Of a stretch of DNA of 9,376 nt, positions 1 through 8,000 are shown piece after piece. A model generated the notes under the pieces. The model did not search any database, was not told the origin of the DNA, and saw only the letters and a list, made by a program, of their open reading frames with translations. The DNA is taken from positions 1 to 9,376 of the forward strand of contig DAONVO010000086.1 in assembly GCA_035412805.1 (NCBI GenBank), in the 5' to 3' direction. The position numbers and the translations under genes are program-made. Origin of the DNA: DTU018 sp029550685. Lineage in GTDB: Bacteria; Bacillota; Syntrophomonadia; Syntrophomonadales; Syntrophomonadaceae. How positions within the stretch are numbered: position 1 is the first letter of the stretch; each line of letters begins with the position of its first letter.

Positions 1-72
1 AACCTTGACCGGTTCACGGTACTCCCAGCTCCAGGCCCAGTCACCGGGCCGCCATGTGCCATCCTGCCTCAA
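1..72 (-). CDS. N-terminal start of an unidentified gene, cut by the window edge
   Basis: A TTG start at 72-70 opens a frame of 24 codons that runs out of the window without a stop; the peptide begins MRQDGTWRPGDWAWS and continues WEYREPVKV. An in-frame TAA lies two codons upstream, so translation cannot begin much earlier. An SD-like GGTGAGG at 86-80 is well spaced for this TTG. The same SD, start codon and first 15 codons recur at 9068-9009, with changes partly at third codon positions, which argues that this frame is really translated. The family is not recognised: a Trp/Pro/Gly-rich opening of this kind could be the small N-terminal domain of a large protein such as the helicase that often follows a methyltransferase in defence islands, but that is a guess. 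It lies about 180 bases downstream of the helicase stop and was probably the original neighbour of the methyltransferase-like gene at the right edge. Confidence 0.6.
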   Translation of the reverse strand, partial: MRQDGTWRPGDWAWSWEYREPVKV

Positions 73-86
73 AGCTTAACCTCACC
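28..86. repeat. Left copy of the cassette-flanking direct repeat
   Basis: Read on the minus strand, this 59-base segment runs from GGTGAGGT through TTTGAGGCAGGA and CGGCCCGGTGA to CTGGAGC. It matches 9009-9068 in the same orientation. Within the 45 coding bases after the TTG, 38 of 45 match; the stretch between the SD and the start differs by one inserted base and several substitutions. Weaker similarity continues on its upstream side to about position 115 (AACGC, then GGATGAA), resembling the last codons of the methyltransferase-like gene. After position 28 the two copies diverge: the left copy continues as an open gene. Confidence 0.85.
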
Positions 87-251
87 TGCCACGAGTTTCA
101 TCCTCCGGTCGCGTTAGGAACTCTGCATGCAATTAGGCTGATTGAATAGCTAAGCTAAGAATTTGGTAGCTTTTCCGCAAGTAAATCATTCTTATAGAAA
201 TGAATTTCCTGGGATAATAGTACTTGCTTTAAAGTAAAGCGAGAAGAAGAT
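73..251. other. AT-richer noncoding gap downstream of the helicase gene
   Basis: This gap of about 180 bases separates the helicase stop from the left-edge gene. I see no reading frame with an acceptable ribosome site. A short imperfect hairpin (GCTTTA / TAAAGC, 226-240) and an 11-base palindrome (147-157) are present but neither is followed by a T-run, so no intrinsic terminator is called. No convincing -35/-10 pair was found in either direction. The right part (116-251) is distinctly AT-rich compared with 1-115, so the composition boundary, and probably the left end of the inserted segment, falls near 115-120. Confidence 0.6.
80..86 (-). promoter_or_regulatory. Shine-Dalgarno sequence deciding the TTG start of the left-edge gene
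   Basis: GGTGAGG on the minus strand ends 7 bases before the TTG at 72-70 (9 bases from the end of the GGTGA core). No ATG or GTG in the same frame lies at a usable distance, and the in-frame TAA closes the upstream frame. The matching element is conserved at 9062-9068. Confidence 0.6.
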
Positions 252-3200
252 TCAAAGACAGCTTAATAGCTTTTCTACGAATTCTATCACATATCTCCGA
301 TTTAACCTGTCATGGCAATACTGATTGGTATAATTTCGCAGGCAGCCATAGCAGCTAGTATCAGCTCGTTTGCCACCACATTCGCATTTGGAGACTATCT
401 CTAACGTCCGGCGCAAAACATCCATGAAATTTTCTTTTTCTGCAATCCTCTTAACATGACCTGCCCCGCCGGGTACATCATCAAACAGCACCAGGGCAGG
501 ACTGTGGGGATTGCCCGCATAAGGGTATAAAGTGCCATCAACATCCTGTCGTTCGATCTCCAACGCGCTGCAAGCCCCCTCCAGCAACCCATATAACAAA
601 GAATCCCAGAAGCCTGTGCGTTTGTCATCGTAATCTGGTAACCACAGCCTTAGAATATCGGTTTTAAATTCGTAACCCAATGAATAGCGATCAGCTCGGC
701 CTTTACAGTCTTTTCCCCAAGGTGTTTTATGAGAAGGCAAAGGTTTTCCAGTATTAACCTCAGCATAACCACAGAATTGACAGATCTTAAAACCTCTCTT
801 CCCGGCGCTGTTTATTACTGCCAGCTTGCCTTCGCCAGCCTGTATCTTGAGATTAAAAGCACCCAGGTTCAAAGTGATTTCCTCTTCCATTCTTCCTTCC
901 TGAGCAAAGTACTTCCGGGTGGTATAAGTCTTTTGAGGTTTTGACATGGTAGGTGCCATAGGCTTGTCGGCGATAAAACCAAATTCAGGGGTAATAAATA
1001 TTCCACGGTGGTTACCTATTTTTTCGCCACAAATACATGTATCCATAACCGACTGTTTATCCGCTATATCACTTTGGTAGTAACCACAATGATCACAAAT
1101 GGCATACATATATTTTACAGGTTCCCGGTCCGGGAGCTTTTTTAGATACCTGCTGGTCCATAACTTGCCCCCTGCAATTACCTGACTCCCCGGTGCGTAT
1201 TCAGACAACGCTACCTTGAGATCCCTGTCGAGTTCTAAACCTCTGGCTTCCTCACCATGGTGATAGATCTGCAATTCCACCACATCTACAGGAAAACCAT
1301 ACTTGGGAATTACATTATGCTGAGACAAAAAGTTGAGAATATAGCGCTTTTCCAGGGTATTGATAGTCTTTTGAACAGCAAGGGCTTTTTCATATCTCCC
1401 TGCGTCCCTGTATTCCTTTTCGACGGCTTTTAATTCCCGCAGATCTGCCATCAGTTGCGCCTCTGCCTTGCTAAGCACTCCATCCCGCTCATGTAAAAGC
1501 TCATCGACCCAGCTCCAATCGTCAACACCAAGCCTTTCCCACATTTTTTCTGGAATAATCCGCTTCAGGCTGGCTTTCAATTGTACGGGTCGTTTTCGTA
1601 AAAAATCCTTTAAAACCCCGGTAGCTGATTTTTCGGATTCCTTAAAGAAGGCATTGACCTGGCCAAAATACTCCGGCCATCGTTTCCAAAACATCGCCAG
1701 AGCAACTGCATACATGTGCCGCTTTATAATTTTTTCGTTGCTGATCTCAATATGCGGAGAACGAATTTCTCCCTTAATAATCCGAAGCGGGTCAGTATAG
1801 TAGGCAAAGTCATGGGAACGGCGCTGGCAAAAGGTGAGAGCAAAGGCTGTTGAGCTTGTCCTCCTGCCAGCCCGCCCGGCCCGCTGAATGTAATTGGCCG
1901 CCGTCGGTGGTACATTGCGCATAAAAACGGTTTCCAGTTCCCCCACATCAACACCCAGCTCAAAGGTAGTAGAACAGCTCAAAACATTAACCTGTCCATC
2001 ATAGAACTCTTTCTGAACTCTGCTAGCCCTTTCAGTAGTAAGCTGGGCAGTGTGTTCGCTGGTTTGCATTACTAAAGGCAAGGTATCAAGGTACAATTTG
2101 CGATAATGATTGTTCGCCAGTTCTTTTGCAGGGTTACACGCAACTAGCCTGCCATCGCACCTGTAGGTAGGGCAGACACCCCGAAGATTATGCACCGTTA
2201 GGCCATGGCATTTGCTGCAGCGATACCAGGTCACAGAATCGTCAATCACTGCTGGGAGTATCCTCCAGTATTCCGGTTTCAGGCAATACACATCACCGTA
2301 CTTTTTTGATTCATGATGGCTGGAAAAGTGAGTTTTCCAAGGCGCCCTTTCACCTGCAAGCAATTTGCTCCAGATCTTGGCCAGCAGATCTTCAACCTCT
2401 GGGCGTCTAATTCCGTTACCTATAACATCTGCCAACCGCAACAGATAATCCAGCCGGGAGTTGCTACGGCCTTTAGCAGCAGGGTTCCAGCTGTAAATCC
2501 GTCCTGGAACCGACATATTTTCTTTAAAGTAATACTCTTTATTTCGGGGTGCAAAGAAGGAATCTCTCGGATCAACACAATCGGGAAAACGAACAGCACC
2601 GTTTCTCCGCACACTGTCCAAGAGAATCATGATGAGAGTGGTTGCTTCGTCGGCAGTAAAGTTCCAGGGTTCCCTACACAAAGCTTTAGGTGGGCTCCAG
2701 TTTGGCGGCGGTACCGGCATAAATCCCAGCAATCCTTGCCCCTCCAGCCCTAAGGTGCGGTCTCCGGCCATAAATTCATGTAGCACCCATTTCCAGGCTT
2801 CCGTTTCTAATTGCTGGTAACTCATTTTAGGAAATAGTTGTAGATCGCCAAGCATCTTCTTGACAAAGTCAGCTAAATCGTTAACCCTCCATTGATTGGC
2901 CAGGACTTTGTCCCTGTATTTCTTCAGAGTCATAATTATCAACCGACGCTGCAAAATCTGATTGTAAGAGGCTTGCAGGTAGCTGGCAAAATAAGCGGCG
3001 TCCTGGCGGCTGTCAGAAAAAATCAGCAGGCGACGGTTGCTTTTGTAATCGTCGATGCTACTGGTAGTTTCCCAATCATTTTCAGAAACAATATCGGTTC
3101 TCAATTCCCCAGTCTGCTCAGGTATTTGCTGGTAGAGAGAAGTAGCCAGAACGCTGGTCACAGCCTCAGCTCCCACCACAAATCGCCTTACCACAGAACC

Positions 3201-5087
3201 CAAGGCATTGATACTTCCGCAGGCCGGACACCTATGGACATTTCCGTTTTTGTTTGGCACTTTAATTACCGTGAAGATACATTCTTTTCCACAATCGCAA
3301 AGGGATTCAATATTGGCAGCAGATTTCACAGACCTGCATTTTCCACACAAAAGATAGCCTTCCTCCGCCGGTATTTCTTCTCCGCCACCACCAACTATTT
3401 CATCTTCATTTTCTTCGGAAACAGGCTCTTTATCCTCAAGAAGTAAAAAATACACCAGATTGTTACTATCGTCGTAAAAGCGATTGCCTGGCTGCTTGAG
3501 AAAGTAATGTTTGCCAACCTCATCTAATTCTCCCACCAGATACAGCGAATTGCACCGACGGCAGGTAGCAACTTCAAAGACAGGATAACGGCTGCCGTTA
3601 CTTTCCTCAACCCACTCCCGTCTTTCCATATACAGCCGCTTTTCGGGCAATAACGAAACATATCCACCTTCAACCGCCCGAATAAACAAATGGTACCTAG
3701 CCGGCAAAAGGGGTTGCCCGTCTATATCCAGTTTGGCTTTATTTGCCAGGTATACAAGGGCCACTAGATGACTTTGACTGTCTTGATCATCCGGGAATAA
3801 CTTGCTGGCCGCGTCAGCGATGGAACACGGCTTTTCCCCCAGCATCTGCTGCAAAGTAATTAGCCGGCCGTCACCGGAAAGGACCAGGTAGATAAATCTG
3901 GTCCATTCCCCACCGCAACTCTTCTGTGCTTCTTTCAAGATTTCCTCAGGGACTCCTGAACTAAGACCTTCACGCATCAAAGTGGGTATTTTATCCGGGT
4001 CTTTTCCATCAACTATCTCAACCCATCGTTGGTAAAGTTCACTGTCCGGGCTGCCCCAGCTCCTTCCGGCAACGGTCAGCTGTTTCTTAGAACCAATTAC
4101 TACATCCTGACGTGCAGGGTCACTGGCAATCCATTCAAACTTCTCGCCAAACAATCTTTCTCCAAAGACGGCCAGCTGCTTAAAATCTTTTTCACTTCCT
4201 CCCAACGTAGCACTGGTACCTATGCATTGCAGGGCTCCTGGCTTGCTTTCCACTACTCTATCTTTCAGCCGCCTCAAGAGCATGGCCATTTCGATTCCTT
4301 TGGCTCCAGAATATGTATGAACTTCATCAATAACGATAAAGCGCCAATCCCGGGCATATTCACCATCAAAAAATACATTGTCTTCGGGGCGCAGTAATAA
4401 GAATTCCAGCATGGCATAATTGGTAAGCAGAATATGTGGGGGTGACTCTTTCATCCTCTCCCTGGAAAGCAATTCGTTGGGCAGTAAATCTTCTTTCGGG
4501 TTCATTTGTTTGAAGCGTTCAACCGCCCGACTCTCGTTCTGTTCTGTCTCTCCCGTGTAGCTTCCAAAGGTAATGTCAGGGCAATTCTTTAGCAGTTTGC
4601 GCAGCCTTTTTAACTGATCGTTGGCCAGGGCGTTCATGGGGTACAGCAACAATGCTCGTACTCCCGGTCCGAGCTGGCCTTGTTCCTTCTGCCGGAACAA
4701 ATGGTTGAGGATAGGGATCAAAAATGTTTCAGTCTTTCCGCTGCCGGTACCGGTAGCTACAATAATATTTCTTTTGTCTTCCACCAGCTTTCGGATAGCA
4801 ATTTCCTGATGCATATATAAATTCCGATCCAAGGGTAATTCCGGTGTGCACAACTTCCTAAACTCGGGTGACAGCACTCCCTGTTCTATCAGGAAATTCA
4901 CTGAATTACCACTTTCAAAAGGCGGAGTAGCCTCCAAAATAGGCCCCCTGGCAAATTTTTCTGGCTTTCTCAATTCGTCAACCAATTGTTTATGTAACCC
5001 CATATCATTGAAAGCGAAAGTTGTTTCCAGGTAATCCAGGTACCGGTTTACAATTGCATCAGTCGCCTTCAGCGGATCCAAGCCCAT
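252..5087 (-). CDS. Large DUF1998 (MZB) superfamily 2 helicase, DruE/Hrq1/MrfA-like
   Basis: This 1611-residue protein is predicted to be a cytosolic ATP-driven DNA translocase or helicase. N-terminal RecA lobe: HQ at 93-94, Walker A GTGSGKT 112-118, motif Ia YPMNALANDQ near 149-158, LTNYAMLEFLLLRP 221-234, DEVH 254-257, motif III GTSATLG 290-296. C-terminal lobe: FSDSRQDAA 690-698, TTFELGVDV 1040-1048, QRAGRAGRR 1068-1076. The C-terminal DUF1998/MZB region has LVLFDDVPGGAGH (1532-1544) and the cysteine series C1570-x8-C1579-x2-C1582-x8-C1591. All core helicase motifs look intact. It is more than twice the length of MrfA (about 750): extra blocks lie at about 300-685 and 705-1030, the first carrying an acidic, Gly-rich linker (553-575), and several CxxC clusters (509/512, 581/584, 620/623, 957/960, 1331/1334, 1436/1439) suggest multiple zinc ribbons. 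The ATG at 5087 follows a well-placed AGGAGGA and overlaps the upstream gene by 29 bases, so translation is probably coupled. In Druantia, DISARM and Dpd systems such helicases act in defence or DNA modification; Druantia type III DruE is the closest by layout. An MrfA-like repair role is the alternative, but size and partner argue against it. Confidence 0.95.
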   Translation of the reverse strand: MGLDPLKATDAIVNRYLDYLETTFAFNDMGLHKQLVDELRKPEKFARGPILEATPPFESGNSVNFLIEQGVLSPEFRKLCTPELPLDRNLYMHQEIAIRKLVEDKRNIIVATGTGSGKTETFLIPILNHLFRQKEQGQLGPGVRALLLYPMNALANDQLKRLRKLLKNCPDITFGSYTGETEQNESRAVERFKQMNPKEDLLPNELLSRERMKESPPHILLTNYAMLEFLLLRPEDNVFFDGEYARDWRFIVIDEVHTYSGAKGIEMAMLLRRLKDRVVESKPGALQCIGTSATLGGSEKDFKQLAVFGERLFGEKFEWIASDPARQDVVIGSKKQLTVAGRSWGSPDSELYQRWVEIVDGKDPDKIPTLMREGLSSGVPEEILKEAQKSCGGEWTRFIYLVLSGDGRLITLQQMLGEKPCSIADAASKLFPDDQDSQSHLVALVYLANKAKLDIDGQPLLPARYHLFIRAVEGGYVSLLPEKRLYMERREWVEESNGSRYPVFEVATCRRCNSLYLVGELDEVGKHYFLKQPGNRFYDDSNNLVYFLLLEDKEPVSEENEDEIVGGGGEEIPAEEGYLLCGKCRSVKSAANIESLCDCGKECIFTVIKVPNKNGNVHRCPACGSINALGSVVRRFVVGAEAVTSVLATSLYQQIPEQTGELRTDIVSENDWETTSSIDDYKSNRRLLIFSDSRQDAAYFASYLQASYNQILQRRLIIMTLKKYRDKVLANQWRVNDLADFVKKMLGDLQLFPKMSYQQLETEAWKWVLHEFMAGDRTLGLEGQGLLGFMPVPPPNWSPPKALCREPWNFTADEATTLIMILLDSVRRNGAVRFPDCVDPRDSFFAPRNKEYYFKENMSVPGRIYSWNPAAKGRSNSRLDYLLRLADVIGNGIRRPEVEDLLAKIWSKLLAGERAPWKTHFSSHHESKKYGDVYCLKPEYWRILPAVIDDSVTWYRCSKCHGLTVHNLRGVCPTYRCDGRLVACNPAKELANNHYRKLYLDTLPLVMQTSEHTAQLTTERASRVQKEFYDGQVNVLSCSTTFELGVDVGELETVFMRNVPPTAANYIQRAGRAGRRTSSTAFALTFCQRRSHDFAYYTDPLRIIKGEIRSPHIEISNEKIIKRHMYAVALAMFWKRWPEYFGQVNAFFKESEKSATGVLKDFLRKRPVQLKASLKRIIPEKMWERLGVDDWSWVDELLHERDGVLSKAEAQLMADLRELKAVEKEYRDAGRYEKALAVQKTINTLEKRYILNFLSQHNVIPKYGFPVDVVELQIYHHGEEARGLELDRDLKVALSEYAPGSQVIAGGKLWTSRYLKKLPDREPVKYMYAICDHCGYYQSDIADKQSVMDTCICGEKIGNHRGIFITPEFGFIADKPMAPTMSKPQKTYTTRKYFAQEGRMEEEITLNLGAFNLKIQAGEGKLAVINSAGKRGFKICQFCGYAEVNTGKPLPSHKTPWGKDCKGRADRYSLGYEFKTDILRLWLPDYDDKRTGFWDSLLYGLLEGACSALEIERQDVDGTLYPYAGNPHSPALVLFDDVPGGAGHVKRIAEKENFMDVLRRTLEIVSKCECGGKRADTSCYGCLRNYTNQYCHDRLNRRYVIEFVEKLLSCL

Positions 5088-8000
5088 CTTTTCTCCTCCT
5101 CACCGCGACAAGTATATAATCGGGGAAAATTACCTCCTTCTTGCACTCTCTATGTGCATTCTCCCAGAATAGCGCCCGGCATCTTATGCAATACATTACC
5201 CCATCTCTATCTCTATCCAACAGGAAGGGCAACCTGGTACAGTCTTCAGATTCCAAATAAAAACTTACGGGGTTGTAATCTAGCACGATGGGTTTACCAT
5301 CTTGATTAGAAGTACAAACTATGCCCTGGAACCTTTCCTCGCCCTCAAATTCAGGCGAGATACGAATATCCTGAATCCAGTACTCTTTTCCCGCGGGAAT
5401 CTTTCTACCCTCACACTCAAAAGCTTCTATGGTAAGCCCCTTTTCTAATACATCTTCCAGTCTTTCGTCCCTGGACCCAATCGTAACATCTATGCCATTC
5501 TCACTATTAGATTTTGGCAATAAGGTCTCATCTTCACCCCATGGATCATCAACAGCAAACTGCAGTCTGTACCGACCTGCTGGCAATTGGCATTTGGATT
5601 CAACAATTTCCACCCTGGAAACTCCATCGGGAATGAAACGTTCAATCATGTTTATTCCAGGCATGTCCAGCGGCCAAAGACGAACAACCCTGTGGGAAGC
5701 TCTTCCCAGATCCTCCCATTCCAGAGCAATTGTTCGTATATCATCCTGAAGTGTCTGTTCTATCTTAATCCCCGCTACCTGCCAGCAGGTTCTCACCTGA
5801 ACAAGGGTAAATGGAGGAAGGCGATTATCCTCAAAAGCAAGTAACAAAGTGTGAACAGCTTGGGTGCTTTCCCGGAGGGCATCACTGAATTGCCGTAGAT
5901 TAAAGACAACTAGCTCCTGCTTAATCTGGCCCGGAATGACTTGTCTGTGGTCTTCCAAAGCCAACGTAACTCGCCTTGAAACGGAAGGTGGCAATCGCAG
6001 CTGAATTTCTCCCAGGTCTTCATGCCATATTTCTTCCACTTCAGTTTTCCAAGTGTCAGTTTCTCCTTTTCGCCAGCGAACACTTGGAATATCTATGCAA
6101 ATTTCAAGTTTAAAGCTCTGCCCGTCCTGCACATAATAGCATATTTCCCCAGAAAGCTGCTGTTGTCGGGTATCAAATTCGATCAGTGCTTCATAAGTAG
6201 AACTCTCGACTAACACCGCGGGCGGATGAGCCAAGAAATCAAACGGACACTCGGAGCTAATCCTCAGTTGTCCTGTTTCTTTTTTCCCCATTTGAGGATA
6301 GTAAATGTCCTGATCAAAACGCAATTCAGTGCTGGGAATTACAATACAACTTTCAGTCCAAACAACACTCTGCCTGAGAATCAAAGATACTGTGCATAAC
6401 CCGTTAACATCTCCAACAATAGCAGCTAGAGGCACGTAAACATCCTTACCTTCGCGAATCACCTCTCTCAGGATCTCTAGACGTAGATACAGACTGTCGC
6501 CAGGGTAATCCAACCGCACTCCATATAGATACAATTCCTCTGGATCAGACAGCGAGAATACCAGTTCCGGCAGCTTGCCCACGTATATCGGTGTATTATC
6601 TTTGGTCCTCAGAACTGTTATGCTATTGCCTGCTAACAACTTAGGCTCGAACTGTTCTTTCCGTTTAAGAATGGATACACCAGTTTTCGACTCAATCAGT
6701 ACAAAATCGGTGTCATCAAGATGCACGTATGAGTATTCATAGGCGGACCAGTGACCAGTCAACCGCTCTTGTTCTTTAACTACCTGGACGGGTTTTATGC
6801 TGCTACCAGCAGGTGCAACCAGGTAAGCGTCTCCTGTCGGCAACTGGTCTCCTTCAATTAACTCTCCCCGCGAGTTGAAAAGTAGGCATAATTTATCGCC
6901 ACCTAAACCGGTAATTTCCCACCGTCGGTTGATTTCTCCACATATGAACTCGAAATTGTATACAGGTTCAGGCTGTTCTAGCTCTATAATCACAGGCTCA
7001 GTTTGAAACTGGTCATCTTTGGTTCTATTTATTGAGACATCCTTTTTCAATTCAGCCCCAGATTTTCCTCGTATTATAAACACAGCCTTCGTTGCCTTTT
7101 TTACGGATTGTTGAGGTAGCTCAACCTTAAGGGAACGCTCAAGAGTATCCAATTTGACAACCGGTCGACGAAAAGTTATTTCTCCTGCCTCTCTCCAGCC
7201 CCACGCCTGTTGTTCTGCAGCCAACATGCTTTTTCCCTGCTGATGCCACCATTTTTCCATAGACCGGGCAATTCTGGAAGGTAAAATAACACTGTCAGTG
7301 TTTTCTTCGCCTTGAACCAGCTTTTGTAGTAACAATAGAGAATTAAATGCAAATTTGTTTGATATGTCCTCTCCCTGTATTAGAAAAGTGCGGGTGGATT
7401 CATTCAAAGAATACAACGGCCTTTTGATCCGTTCCATTTTCCTTTCCACTTCTAATTTCTTTTTCCGTGTCTCGGTCAGATCGGAACGAAGCGAATCTTC
7501 ATCAGGATACTCCTCCATTAATGGCAAATAGTCAAACAAAACATCAATATCAATCTGGCTGGGTATTTTACCTTTTATTGCCTCAATTTCACGGCGTATA
7601 TTTCTCTGTTGAATCAGTTCCTCCAGTCCGTTCTCCAGGTTACCTTTACCTAGCTTGATCAGTTTCATTTTGTACCCAGCAATTTCTTCTTTGACCTTGG
7701 ATAACCGGTCCTTGTATTGGAAGAGTTCTTGTTTAAAAACGGTTGCCATTCCATGCCTACCTGCAGCGATTTCCCGCTCTGCTCTGTCCAGGTCCTCCAA
7801 TTGCTTCTCAATTTCTCGACGGTCTTTCAAAAGTTGTTGAACCTTCTGCAAGCTCTCAGGCAATAGTGGCCATGGCTCTGCCAGAAGATGGCTTCGCACG
7901 GGTAAATTGCTGAGATATTCCGATAGCATACGCTTGGTTTCCATGGCCTGCTTATATCGCCGCCACAGCACTAAACGCGATAGCCATCCCCAAGAACCGG

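Noticed and set aside
147..157. 11-base palindrome TAGCTAAGCTA as an operator
   Set aside because: Short, AT-rich, single, and not near a recognisable promoter; chance occurrence is likely.
226..240. Hairpin GCTTTA-loop-TAAAGC as a terminator after the helicase gene
   Set aside because: Six weak, AT-rich pairs and no following T-run in either direction.
401..628. 75-codon minus-strand frame in another phase, and similar at 1724-1963 and 2420-2614
   Set aside because: They overlap the helicase gene in a different phase across conserved motifs; the helicase frame explains the sequence.
2892..3446. 184-codon plus-strand frame and other plus-strand frames (729-944, 1468-1800, 2313-2753, 4029-4397, 5429-5749 and similar)
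   Set aside because: All lie antisense inside the two motif-rich genes, have no good ribosome sites and give peptides with no recognisable domains.
7060..7240. GKS tripeptides in the partner protein as a Walker A motif
   Set aside because: QQGKSML and IRGKSGAE lack the GxxxxGK[ST] spacing and no Walker B follows.
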